Assembly (NCBI RefSeq): GCF_000092065.1
Contig: NC_009357.1
Coordinates: forward strand, 868,001 to 932,000
From: Ostreococcus lucimarinus CCE9901
Lineage: Eukaryota > Chlorophyta > Mamiellophyceae > Mamiellales > Bathycoccaceae
DNA: 64,000 nt
Direction: 5' to 3'
Each line of letters begins with the position of its first letter. Positions within the stretch are counted from its first letter, which is position 1. This document shows positions 28,201-36,499 of the stretch, in pieces. The notes under the pieces were generated by a model. The model made no database searches. It saw only the letters and a program-made list of their open reading frames with translations, and had not been told where the DNA came from. A program made the translations under genes and the position numbers.

Positions 28201-29763
28201 AAGCTGATGAACATGACCGAGAAGAGAAAGTTCCAACAAGGTGAAAAACTCATCGCGATCATCTCCGACGCGGCGAGCACCGGTATTTCTCTCCAGGCGG
28301 ATAAACGTGTCCAAAATCAGCGTCGACGATGCCATATGACGCTTGAGCTTCCCTGGAGCGCTGATAAGGCAATTCAGCAGTTCGGTCGTTCTCACCGGTC
28401 GAATCAGTCGAGTGCTCCGCTCTATCGCATTCTCATGACGCCGTGCGGTGGCGAACGACGCTTCGCGTCCAGTGCAGCCAAACGTCTTCTTTCGCTCGGC
28501 GCCTTGCTCAAGGGTGATCGACGCGCGCTCGGCGCCGGCCAAAGTCTGCAAGCGTTTGACATAGATAACGCATACGGCTCTGAAGCGCTGAAGCGCATGA
28601 TTTCTGATCTCAAGCGCGACACCGATCCCATGCCGACTGTGCAGTACACGGAGGCGCAGCTTGACGCCATCATCAACATCATTCGAGGCGAGCTCGTGAA
28701 AGTCGGTCTCGCCGACGAAGACAATGGCGACGGGAGGTTTACACTCAAAGGCAACAAAACTAAAAATTCTGGTCTGAAGATCTCCACATTTTTGAATCGT
28801 CTTCTCGGGATGCCTATCGAAATGCAAGAAATTGCATTCGACTACTTTACGCAAACGTTTGAAGGCGTCATCAAGGATCATAAACAACGTGGCAAGTATG
28901 ACTCGGGCGTGACGAATATTACCGGTCAGAGCATCGTCTCAAAGCCAGAACACAACAAAGTTGTTCACAAGTGTCCGACATCTGGTGCTGAGACCAACGT
29001 TCGCTTAGTGGTCAGCGACTCCGGCGTTAAATATCGTCAAGTGTGCGCCATGATGCGCGATTACGAAGAGAATCGAGAGGCCTTGTTCGAAGGATCAAAC
29101 CAGCGTGGACTGTGTGGATTCTACATCGCGACGTACGGGACTATGGCCAAGACGAACCGACCGAACGTCTGTTACGCGCATGAAATTAGGAACATGGGCC
29201 AGCAGAATCAAAATTCGATCAAGAATCCGCAAATGCAGATCACGCGTGCGAATAAGCTCAACGCTTCAAAGATGGACCTGGACAACTTGCAGGCAAACTA
29301 CAAGAGAGTAGAACTTACCGATATTGACGGCGTGCTTCGTTTTCGTGAGCTGTGGAACTTTTGGTATGACTTCTTCAAATCCACGTGTGTGCACGGCAAA
29401 ACGTGTAAGCAGGGTGTAGGGAGGCGGATGTGCGACGCCGGGAAACGTTTCCGGAACGATCTGCTCATTTGCGGCGCCGTGTTACCGGTATGGAATCAGA
29501 TAAATGACCAATTCAAGGGTATGGTGGCCACGGAAGAAGGAACTGTTCGCGAAACTCATTTGAAAGTGATGCGCGCGCAGACCACGCTTGGCGAAAAGAT
29601 TGTCGGATTGAAGCTCGCGTCCATCGCAGTCGAAGATTTTGACGATTACGTTCGATCACTGCAAACCACGATTGAAGACAGAACCAAAGGAGGAGTTGGC
29701 CATGAACGACATGGCGGCGAAATTCACTATGACGAATATTACGATGACGACGATCTGTATTGA
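25300..29763 (+). CDS. Strawberry notch / FORGETTER1-type helicase-like protein
   Basis: 1487 residues from ATG 25300. The frame stays open upstream but is antisense to the preceding gene. Order: a basic and acidic disordered N terminus; THGTIAGGPHPDPVVETGTL; an N-terminal helicase lobe with GDGAGVGKGRQIAGLVYE (Walker A-like, about 158) and FDECHKAKN (about 286); a disordered acidic middle (about 580-880); and a C-terminal lobe with SDAASTGISLQADKRV (about 990) and IQQFGRSHRSNQ. Family members act with chromatin remodellers; Arabidopsis FORGETTER1 sustains heat-stress memory. The plant PHD finger is not visible. The middle contains IIEIDLTSSDDES, a good SUMO-interacting motif. The last third is conserved up to an Asp/Tyr-rich end. 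Confidence 0.92.
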   Translation: MRAAPGDDEVMRDYVQRLAARQMEARRERKPRAPRRERARVVDAARPRDEEDDARRRVDALDASGADGEGDARDAEYERYAPTHGTIAGGPHPDPVVETGTLAKVAPPKPTYEHGIRDLCDSGGLSALQMECVTYACMRHEQRLPGERNERAGFFLGDGAGVGKGRQIAGLVYEHVRRGGRRVLWVSTSADLRYDAERDLNDLNAKPKVEVIPKNTAAMPRGDLSEHLDSGVVFSTYSLLTQGTAKVKKDKYSNNDEILKMITKNSRLEQFVTWLKEDERGPLIVFDECHKAKNLYNSGGKPTKTALCVVALQLAIPDARVLYCSATGASEPRNLGYMTRLGHFGWADTFDMLQKLESAGLGALEMFACGLKATGSYLCRTLSYEQAEFELVDCPISEELKMMYNRSTELWVLFKKVDEAISKLRGMGGEEWVTANEKSAKALNRLFWATHQRFYRQMLLCAKVPELAKLARKAVTQENLAVVIGLQSTGEASLTRMADEANDEDDEDFVSSPAEMLTNYLKNNFPTTSCRASANNARLWDTVLADVVRVVNTWCSQETIVEVLGRNPLDDNVPAANAVGAAARDDDIEVVHEKGLDEVLAERLEAAKLAGNFLDLTDDDIERRARNGVNEAQIRDLERMEEANAANEQARRDRLIAEERQLAELNRRRVEEALAAAPSPSSNDENLPPPMSPPPERQALVENRQQISQSGNKRSSRSDDGSDLPPNPRQKVAGAIRDVDIIEIDLTSSDDESRDAFNSSVQKRREEFARNGQILSGAAHTMDIPAPARPDAPVASGSGMHFSRANAPDPPKPAVNALERLRRFVPADHAPPRDAPRANAGVVRVKPEPVQGDRRRAAAPVNLKDEFANADAEDSDSDGAREELSDMDEPLPDDDVENQHLVHIRALLLRAVDSLQLPPNPLDNLIALCGGHEHVAEMTGRKLHQVRQENGKIMTRKRMDDTDAANAKLMNMTEKRKFQQGEKLIAIISDAASTGISLQADKRVQNQRRRCHMTLELPWSADKAIQQFGRSHRSNQSSAPLYRILMTPCGGERRFASSAAKRLLSLGALLKGDRRALGAGQSLQAFDIDNAYGSEALKRMISDLKRDTDPMPTVQYTEAQLDAIINIIRGELVKVGLADEDNGDGRFTLKGNKTKNSGLKISTFLNRLLGMPIEMQEIAFDYFTQTFEGVIKDHKQRGKYDSGVTNITGQSIVSKPEHNKVVHKCPTSGAETNVRLVVSDSGVKYRQVCAMMRDYEENREALFEGSNQRGLCGFYIATYGTMAKTNRPNVCYAHEIRNMGQQNQNSIKNPQMQITRANKLNASKMDLDNLQANYKRVELTDIDGVLRFRELWNFWYDFFKSTCVHGKTCKQGVGRRMCDAGKRFRNDLLICGAVLPVWNQINDQFKGMVATEEGTVRETHLKVMRAQTTLGEKIVGLKLASIAVEDFDDYVRSLQTTIEDRTKGGVGHERHGGEIHYDEYYDDDDLY

Positions 29764-29833
29764 ACACACAAACTGCGAACGGCGTAAACGTCGACGAACG
29801 CTGAAAAATGCTAAACGTCGCGTTACGTCGAAA

Positions 29834-29849
29834 AGCTCCGCGCGGAGCT
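29834..29849. repeat. 16-bp perfect palindrome in convergent gap
   Basis: AGCTCCGCGCGGAGCT is a perfect inverted repeat between the convergent Strawberry notch and LPA1-like genes. As RNA either transcript could form a GC-rich stem here, so it might mark 3' ends. Function is unproven. Confidence 0.6.
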
Positions 29850-29902
29850 CGTAGATAGCTACAACACTACACTAGAACGATTGAATTGAAATTTGTACAC
29901 CA

Positions 29903-31399
29903 TCAACGCACGCTCGACGCGACAGACTTCGCCGGCAAAGCGATGCAGCCGCTCGCGTCGCATCGCAACACGACCTTCGCCACGACGTCGGCGCCATACG
30001 GAATCGTCGTGTGACCAGTCATTATCCATGCACCATCGGTGTCATCGCGTTCGAAAGTCTGCGTGCAGAGTAGAGTCGCGCCATTGGCGACGGTTTCTAA
30101 TCCAGTGAGCGTTGCGAGGCCCTTTTCGATCGTCACGTCGAGGTCGCTCACTATGATACCCTGCGGTCGGCGATCTGGTCGCAAAACAACGTCCCATCCA
30201 TCGAGACGCGCACCCTTATCGACAAGCGGCGCCAGCGCGCTCTGTCGCGTCTTACTCTTTGACCAAATAGCCGCCATCGCTTCTTCGTCGCCCTCGCCCA
30301 GGGCGCGATAAAAGCCTTCGTGTATGGCGACGATTTCGCTCAATTCGGGCACGTCGCGTGGAAGCGCTTGCGAAATCGCGCCGCGCCCACCGCCCGAGGC
30401 GATTCGAGTGCCTTCCTCCTTCGACGTGAGCGCCTCGGACGAATCTAATGTCGCGCGTTTCCACGCTTTCTCCGCCTCTTCATCTTGTTTGTTCCCCGGC
30501 CGGTTCCGAGGAAACGTGCTCAACAAAACATCCCAATTCGGCGCGCCCACGCCAGAGCCGCGAATCATGCCGCTCGTGGAAATGGTCAAGTACCCGCCCG
30601 ACGCCGCCGCGTCACCCATCAGTCGCCGGAAATACCCGCTCCAATCGTCGTTTCGCGTCGGCCACGCGAGCCATCTTCCCGCGCCGGCGCCCGGAAACGC
30701 CTTAACGACGTCCTTCAAAAGCTCCCACCGTCCCGGTCCGACGTCCGCGACGGCCGACGTCGCCGCCGCGCTCTCGCGCTCGACCACGGGCACGACTAAA
30801 ATCCGACTCTGTTCCAACCGCCGTCGATACGGCGTCGCCGCCATCAAATCTCGCTCCACTTTCGCCGCGTCGCCGTACACCACCGCGACGCGCGCCACGT
30901 CCCGCAGCTCCCCCAGCGCGAACCTCGTCTCCTCCCGAAACTTATTCCTCTGAATCACCGTCATCTTCCCCAGCGCCAGCTCTCGCTGCAACCGCTCCAG
31001 ATCTTTCTTCCGCTTATCCGCGTCAACCTTGGCGAGCGTCGCGCACGCCGCGAGCCCGCCCGCGTTCTCCAGCAGCGCCGCCGTCGCCTCGGCGCTCCCG
31101 CCGCTCCGCGCCGCGTCGCCGATCGAGCTCGGCAGCGACAGCGCGAGTCCGAGCGCGAGCGAGCCGACGAGCGTCAGTCGCGGGTAGAACCACGCCGCGC
31201 GCGACTCCCACGTGCGCAGCGTCGCGTCGTCGAAGCGACCGCCGCTGAGCGCATCGGTGCGCGCGTCGTCGCGCGCGCGCTCGACGACGACGTCGTCGTC
31301 GCGACGCGACGCGCGCGAGGACGCGCCGCGCGCGCGGTCGCGCGCGACGCGCGCGCGACGCGGCGTCGCGCGACGCGGCGACGACGCGACGACGCGCAT
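29903..31399 (-). CDS. LPA1-like thylakoid protein with NTF2-like C-terminal domain
   Basis: 498 residues, ATG at 31399. The N terminus is Arg/Ser-rich and transit-like. Two hydrophobic stretches (RLTLVGSLALGLALSLPS and ENAGGLAACATLAKV) are followed by LQRELALGKMTVIQRNKFRE, LEQSRILVVPVVERES and YLTISTSGMIRGSGVGAPNW. This resembles the membrane-anchored C-terminal part of plant LOW PSII ACCUMULATION 1, where SGVGYPPWN is typical. The TPR repeats of LPA1 are not present. The last 120 residues (EIVAIHEGFYRALGEGDEEA, WDVVLRPDRRPQGIIVSDLD) look like a SnoaL/NTF2-like fold. LPA1 helps assemble photosystem II; that role here is inference. It is divergent from the next gene, with 59 bp between starts. 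Confidence 0.6.
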   Translation of the reverse strand: MRVVASSPRRATPRRARVARDRARGASSRASRRDDDVVVERARDDARTDALSGGRFDDATLRTWESRAAWFYPRLTLVGSLALGLALSLPSSIGDAARSGGSAEATAALLENAGGLAACATLAKVDADKRKKDLERLQRELALGKMTVIQRNKFREETRFALGELRDVARVAVVYGDAAKVERDLMAATPYRRRLEQSRILVVPVVERESAAATSAVADVGPGRWELLKDVVKAFPGAGAGRWLAWPTRNDDWSGYFRRLMGDAAASGGYLTISTSGMIRGSGVGAPNWDVLLSTFPRNRPGNKQDEEAEKAWKRATLDSSEALTSKEEGTRIASGGGRGAISQALPRDVPELSEIVAIHEGFYRALGEGDEEAMAAIWSKSKTRQSALAPLVDKGARLDGWDVVLRPDRRPQGIIVSDLDVTIEKGLATLTGLETVANGATLLCTQTFERDDTDGAWIMTGHTTIPYGADVVAKVVLRCDASGCIALPAKSVASSVR

Positions 31400-31458
31400 C
31401 GACGTCGATGAGTGACGACGACGCGCGGACGCACTTCGCGCCGCGTCGAGCGCGCGCG

Positions 31459-32517
31459 ATGCGCGCGACGACGGCGACGACGGCGACGGCGAACGCGCCG
31501 CGCGCGCGCGCGAGCGACGGCGACGGCGACGCGCGACGGCGACGCGCGACGCGGCGACGCGACGGCGAGCGCGCCGCGAAAAAAGATGACGACGCGGCGT
31601 CGCGGCGCGCGACGTGCGCGGCGGCGGCGCTGACGGTGGCGATGGCGACGACGACGCACGCGCGACCGGTGCGGGCGTACGCCGATCGACGCACGGTGGT
31701 GCGGCGAGAGATAAAGCGCGAGGACTTTGAGTCGCTGCGAGACTTTGAACGCGCGAGGAGCGGCGAACGCGCGAGCGAGTCGGCGAAAGATTCCGAGCGA
31801 GGGATTCCCGTGACGCTGAGCAGCTCGAGCGAGGGCGAGAACGAGAGCGCGATGATGTACACGGAGCCGCCGAGACGGGCGACGGCGCGGAGGAAGGGGG
31901 CGTTCGACGCGCGACGGGCGGCGAGCGCGGCGTTTCAATGGAGCGTCATAGGGGGAGTGGTGTACAGCGTGCGCCGGGCGCAGAGACGGTCGGAAGACGT
32001 GTCGAAGAATCTCGCGCGACGGTTCGCGTACGCCGACGCGGAGCCTGACGCGCTCGTGGGGACGCGTTGGCGCGTGTACGCGGACATAGGACGAGAATCG
32101 GGCACCTGGATGCCCCCGGCGTGGGGGCAATCCGGCATGCGTTTGGTGTGTCCGATCGCCATCGAGTTTAAAGACAACGGCGTCGTCGAACCCATCGCAA
32201 CGGGCGCGTTCACGCCGACGAAGTTTGAAGCGGGCACGTGGAGCATTGACGGTGACACGCTGCGGTTCAACCTGAAGATGGTCGGCGGCTTGCGGCGAGG
32301 CGACATCGAATTCGGCGAAGAGTCGCTGTACTTTAAAACCTTGGCCTGGGGCGATAAAGTCAGCGCGAACAAAGGCCGCATGCTCGTGAACCAAACTCGG
32401 TTCTTAATCCGTCGCGAATGGCGTTCGGTGGGGACGTTTAAGACGGAGCGCATCGCCGCCGACGAAGACGCCGGCGCGCAACTCGTGCCGCCCATGCGCG
32501 TTCGCGTGCCCGAATGA
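31459..32517 (+). CDS. Unknown plastid-type protein
   Basis: 352 residues from ATG 31459; an earlier ATG at 31408 lies only 8 bp from the opposing gene start. The N-terminal 60 residues are Ala/Thr/Arg-rich. AALTVAMATTTHARPVRAYA looks like a second, thylakoid-type signal with a possible Ala-x-Ala site. A disordered Ser/Glu/Arg region precedes one short membrane-like segment (AFQWSVIGGVVYSV). The C-terminal 160 residues form a compact beta-rich domain beginning LVGTRWRVYADIGRESGTW and containing IAIEFKDNGVVEPIATGAF and RGDIEFGEESLYFKTLAWGD. I recognise no named family. The beta domain recalls small plastid lipocalin-like folds, which is weak evidence. Confidence 0.65.
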   Translation: MRATTATTATANAPRARASDGDGDARRRRATRRRDGERAAKKDDDAASRRATCAAAALTVAMATTTHARPVRAYADRRTVVRREIKREDFESLRDFERARSGERASESAKDSERGIPVTLSSSSEGENESAMMYTEPPRRATARRKGAFDARRAASAAFQWSVIGGVVYSVRRAQRRSEDVSKNLARRFAYADAEPDALVGTRWRVYADIGRESGTWMPPAWGQSGMRLVCPIAIEFKDNGVVEPIATGAFTPTKFEAGTWSIDGDTLRFNLKMVGGLRRGDIEFGEESLYFKTLAWGDKVSANKGRMLVNQTRFLIRREWRSVGTFKTERIAADEDAGAQLVPPMRVRVPE

Positions 32518-32593
32518 GCGGCGACGGTGCACACGCGCACGAAATGAATGAATATTATCATAGTTTTAGGGTTCATACCCCCGTAGTCTACTT

Positions 32594-33145
32594 TTACCCC
32601 GAAATTTGCCTGCTCTCGCACCACGCCGCGATTTCCTCCACCGTCGCCTCCATCGCGTCCGCGTTCGCGTTCGCTCGCACCCAAACCTCCTCGTACGCCT
32701 CCTTCGCCTCCTCCACGACGACTTGAAAGATGTCACACTCCACATTTTCCCGTATCTTCTTTTCCGAGTACCCTCGCGCCGCCAACCGATCGTACAGCGT
32801 CGCCGTGTCGTCCACCAGCGTCAGGCACGTCACCAAGTCGAACCACCGCTCCGGGAACAGCTCGCACGAGTGATAATCCACCACGCACGCCTCCCCTCGC
32901 GCCGCGTGCCCCTCGAGCAGGTCTTCCATGCGATCCAACAGCGCGTCCTCGTCCAGCTCGTGCGTGTCCGCGTCCTCGACGTACGCGCCGTGAAAACCTT
33001 CGCGCGCGCACAGCGCCCCGACGTCGATCCTCTTCGCGTCGATTCGCGTCGCCAGCGCGTCCGCGAGCGTCGTCTTGCCCGCGCCCGGGACGCCGGTGAC
33101 GAGGATGAACGGCCTCGCGCGCGTTGCCGCCGTCGTGGGCGCCAT
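32594..33145 (-). CDS. Adenylate kinase isoenzyme 6 (AK6/Fap7/hCINAP)
   Basis: 183 residues, ATG 33145, the normal size for the family. The Walker A motif GVPGAGKT is near residue 18. Then come IDVGALCAREGFHGAYVEDA, the NMP-binding block VVDYHSCELFPERWFDLVTC, LTLVDDTATLYDRLAARGYS, and EKKIRENVECDIFQVVVEEA near the lid and C-terminal helix. AK6 is a nucleotide kinase and ATPase that acts in the nucleus on late 18S rRNA and 40S maturation. The start codon is 48 bp from the divergent PNKD-like gene. Two of the window's neighbours (NOP53, L12) are also ribosome genes, but they are not linked to it. Confidence 0.92.
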   Translation of the reverse strand: MAPTTAATRARPFILVTGVPGAGKTTLADALATRIDAKRIDVGALCAREGFHGAYVEDADTHELDEDALLDRMEDLLEGHAARGEACVVDYHSCELFPERWFDLVTCLTLVDDTATLYDRLAARGYSEKKIRENVECDIFQVVVEEAKEAYEEVWVRANANADAMEATVEEIAAWCESRQISG

Positions 33146-33193
33146 GACGCGCTTCCGACGCGCCCGAACGTGCCGCCACTCGCCGTCGCGCCG

Positions 33194-34729
33194 ATGGCGT
33201 CGCTCGTTCGCGTCGACCCGCTGCGACGCGTCGCGGCGAGCGCGGACGACGACCGCGGCGACGACGCGAATCACGACGCGCGCGAGCGCACCGCGGGGCC
33301 GCGCTCGATGCTCGAGGGCGAGGCGCGCGAAGAGACGTACGCGCGGTCGCCGTGCGAGGACCTCGCGCGATTGACGCTCGCGGCGCTCCTGTCCGTCGTC
33401 CAGGCGGCGTGCGCGTGCGCGCTGTGCGCGCTTTACGCGGTGCGCGCGGTGACGCCCGCGCCGGTCGAGCGGTTTACGCGCGCGCGGGCGTTCGACGTCG
33501 CGTACGCGGTGTACGCGAGCGCGCTGGGGCGAGCGGCGCATCGAGGCGCGGTTTCGATGACGCGAGGCGGCGGGACGCACTCGACGGCGCACCCGCCGAT
33601 GGCGTGCGGCGGGAAGTCGGTGATAGTGAGCGTGCCGTTCATGAACGATAATTATTCGTACGTCGTCGTGGATTCGGAAACGCGAGAGGCGTGCGCGATC
33701 GATCCCGCGGATCCCGAGGCGACGCTGGAGTGCGCGAAGAAAATCGGCGCGCGGTTGACGACGGTGTTGACGACGCATAAGCATCACGATCACGCGGGAG
33801 GGAACGGGAGGTTGGTGGCGATGATGGCGGAGGAGGAGAACGGTGCGGTCGCGATGAAGGTGTACGGACACGCGCGAGATGGGTGTCACGGGGTGAACGC
33901 GCGCGTGGAGCACGGGGACGTCGTGCGAGTCGGGCGCGGGACGCGGTTTTTGGTGACGCACGTGCCGTGTCACACGCGCGGGCACGTGGTTTATGGATTA
34001 TTAGGGCAGGAATACGAAGACGATGGCGAGACGGCGCCGTCGCTGGCGGACGTCAAGGCGATGTTCACGGGAGACGCCATCATCAACGGCGGCGTCGGGG
34101 CGTTCTTCCACGGCGACGCCAAGGATTGTTACGAAAATCTTCACGAGCGTCTGGCCGACGTCTCGGACGATTGCTTGGTGTTCAGCGGGCACGAGTACAT
34201 GGAGACCAACTTACGGTTCGCTAAAGCGATCGACGTCGCGGATGAAATCACGGCAAATTGCTTTTTCGCCATTCTGTTGCACCGGCATAAGCGCGCGAGC
34301 ACGATGCCGTCGTCGTTTCGCGTCGAGCGTCGACTCAATCCGTTCTTCAGGTGTCGCGATCGAGAGTACTTGAGAACGCTCGTCGAGACGAAGAAGGAGT
34401 TCGCCAAGGCAAAACAACGACCATGGTGGCACAGATACTTTGGGCCCGACGCGAAAACTCTCGCGGAACGGCGAGAGCGAGAGGTGGAAAACGGCGCGCT
34501 CGCTCGCCTCCTCGCGTCGGCGAATCACGAGTTGGCGGCGACCAAGGAAGAGGCAGTGGCGGGTATGAACATGGTGATAAATTTGATGTCGGATGTGTTC
34601 TCTGAGATAGATGCGAGGAACGGCGACGATGAGGAGCGACGCGTGTTCGTCCAGTACGCGAAGCACGCTGCCGCATCGGGCCACACGCGCGTCGTCGTTT
34701 CGCAGCTCATCGCGCCGGGGCTGGTGTAG
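33194..34729 (+). CDS. PNKD/glyoxalase II-like metallohydrolase with membrane anchor
   Basis: 511 residues from ATG 33194. One hydrophobic segment (LTLAALLSVVQAACACALCA) lies near residue 65-85. A metallo-beta-lactamase domain begins VPFMNDNYSYVVVDSETREA, with the metal site THKHHDHAGG, the His in VTHVPCHTRGHVVYGLLG, Asp in MFTGDAIINGG and His in FSGHEYMETNLRFA. After it comes RRLNPFFRCRDREYLRTL, the substrate-side motif of hydroxyacylglutathione hydrolases and animal PNKD. The C-terminal 120 residues are charged helix. Likely reaction: hydrolysis of S-lactoylglutathione or a related thioester; the substrate is inferred. The membrane anchor is unlike soluble glyoxalase II and closer to PNKD. 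Confidence 0.85.
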   Translation: MASLVRVDPLRRVAASADDDRGDDANHDARERTAGPRSMLEGEAREETYARSPCEDLARLTLAALLSVVQAACACALCALYAVRAVTPAPVERFTRARAFDVAYAVYASALGRAAHRGAVSMTRGGGTHSTAHPPMACGGKSVIVSVPFMNDNYSYVVVDSETREACAIDPADPEATLECAKKIGARLTTVLTTHKHHDHAGGNGRLVAMMAEEENGAVAMKVYGHARDGCHGVNARVEHGDVVRVGRGTRFLVTHVPCHTRGHVVYGLLGQEYEDDGETAPSLADVKAMFTGDAIINGGVGAFFHGDAKDCYENLHERLADVSDDCLVFSGHEYMETNLRFAKAIDVADEITANCFFAILLHRHKRASTMPSSFRVERRLNPFFRCRDREYLRTLVETKKEFAKAKQRPWWHRYFGPDAKTLAERREREVENGALARLLASANHELAATKEEAVAGMNMVINLMSDVFSEIDARNGDDEERRVFVQYAKHAAASGHTRVVVSQLIAPGLV

Positions 34730-34805
34730 AGAGGAGGGAGTTTTAGAAGTAGAGAAATGTATTAATCACACGTCGCACGCACGCTCAAATTTTGATTTGA
34801 AACGC

Positions 34806-36117
34806 TTACTTGCCGAGAACCGTCTCGTTGAAGCGTTCGACTTCCTTGGCGGAGCCGATGCAGAGCGCGGTGCGTTGGTCAACGGTGTTGATTTGGACGT
34901 CCAAAACGGAGCCGCCGGTGACGCCGTCAGACGTCTTACCACCAGACTTTTCGACGAGCAAACCGAACGGCGCGGCTTCGAACGCGAGGCGAAGCTTGGC
35001 CGGGGATTTGGCGGAGGTCGGGTTGGAGAACACACCTTGGTTCTTGGTGAATTGCTGGTACACATCCGGGACGAGGCCGCCAGAGTAGCGGAGCGTGTAG
35101 CGTTCGTCCATGTAGTAGTCCAACAACTTCTTGTAGCCTTCGGTGTCTTGCGCGGCGCGCATGTTCGCCGGAGAGAAGATCTTGGAGGTTTCGTTGATCT
35201 TAATGTTCATGCGGGAGCAGATCCACGGCTCGAAGGAGCCGTCCGGAAGTTGGCAACCCTCCGGCGTGCAGCCGTAGGAGAATTCGTAGACGCCGTCGTC
35301 GAGGGCGACGATGACGGTGGTACGCGGACCGTAAAGCGCGACGAGAGACGTGCGCTGGTCGCGGCCGGTGGCACCGAGCAAACCGTCGGCGCCAGTCCCG
35401 GAGGTCGAGTCCCAGATACCGATGATGGTACCGACGGCCCAGTTGTTGTCGACGATGGAGGAGCCGTCGAGCGGGTCCCAGCACACGGTGTACTCGCCGT
35501 TCGGGTTGCACTGCACAACTTCCGGCTCTTCTTCGGACGCACCGTACGCCACAGTTTCAGAGCTCTTCACGCAATCCCACATGAGGTTATCCGCGATCAC
35601 GTCCACGGAAAGTTGCGCGTCACCAAAGGTGTTCGCGCTCCCCTCCACGGTGACGAGCGCCGAGCGCAACGCCTCGGTGATATCCGCGCAGCAATCGAGC
35701 ATCTCGACAATCACCTTGCGCAACTTTTCGTCCGCGCAGTGCTTACCCAAGATGTTTTCAAGGCTCGGGTACGAGTCTTGCTTCTCCGTCGTCGTGTAGA
35801 ACGACGTCGACGAGGCGCCGTATTCGTGCGCTCGCACGTCCCGGCGCACCGGCTTCGCCGCTTGGCGTCGCTTCGTCGCTTGGTGCGTCTTCGCGGAGCA
35901 TCGCGCGCGCGTCGCCGCGTTCATCTGTCGTCGTAAAGATCCGCGTTCCCATCGTTCGTCAGTCGCCGCGCGTCCTCGCCGCCGTCTCCCGCCGCGCCGT
36001 CGCCGCGCCGCGCGCGCGTCGTCCCGCCGCCCCGATCGTCTCGCGCCCCATCGCGTCGCGTCTCTCGCCCCCGTCGACGCATCGCTCGCGCGCGCGCACC
36101 GTGGACATGGCGGACAT
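34806..36117 (-). CDS. Sedoheptulose-1,7-bisphosphatase-like, no plant redox Cys pair
   Basis: Calvin-cycle phosphatase family. The main exon 34806-35924 gives 372 residues from its own ATG. My preferred model adds an 18-bp exon (36100-36117, MSAMST) through a GTGCGC donor and CGACAG acceptor. Transit-like first 45 residues. Family blocks: NTFGDAQLSVDVIADNLMWD, metal-binding DPLDGSS, YTLRYSGGLVPDVYQQF, LRLAFEAAPFGLLVEKSGG and VDQRTALCIGSAKEVERFNE. The GG-V-PDV stretch separates SBPase from FBPase. The plant CGGTAC redox motif is replaced by VEGSAN at the aligned place, so light control through thioredoxin may be missing or use other Cys (a YGCTPEGC insert and DCC). Specificity for sedoheptulose is inferred. 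Confidence 0.85.
35925..36099 (-). other. Probable first intron of SBPase-like gene
   Basis: On the minus strand ACG|GTGCGC (intron from 36099) follows a six-codon open exon. CTGAC lies at 35962-35958, and CGACAG ends the intron at 35925, directly before an in-frame ATG. Donor, branch sequence and the 32-base branch-to-acceptor spacing match the delta-COP and SEC63 introns. If the upstream ATGs are not used, this would be a 5' leader intron. Confidence 0.6.
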
Positions 36118-36329
36118 GATCGAGTTCGAGTGTCTTCGCGCGCGTCGCTCGTGCGAGGCGCGGTGTGCGTCGCGCGCGCTCGCGTCGCGCGTCGCCGGCG
36201 AGTGGATAAGATCATTCGGTCCGTGTGTCGATTCGTGTCGATTCGTCTCACGTATGGGCAAACAGTGTACATATCGACGGCAGACGCGCCGACGCCGACG
36301 ACGACGCGCGCACACGGCGACGCGCGACG

Positions 36330-36466
36330 ATGTCGACGACGGCGCGCGCGACGGCGTCGGCGTCGGCGCGACGCGCGACGCCGGCGCGCGCGCGCGGCGC
36401 GACGCGAACGCGCGCGGTGCGCCGACGCGCGATCGCGAGACGCGCGACCGGGGACGGGACGACGCG

Positions 36467-36499
<33 letters not shown>

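Noticed and set aside
31408-31458. ATG at 31408 for the unknown plastid protein
   Set aside because: Leaves only 8 bp to the opposing start codon and adds non-transit-like acidic residues. The ATG at 31459 fits better, although close promoters do exist here.
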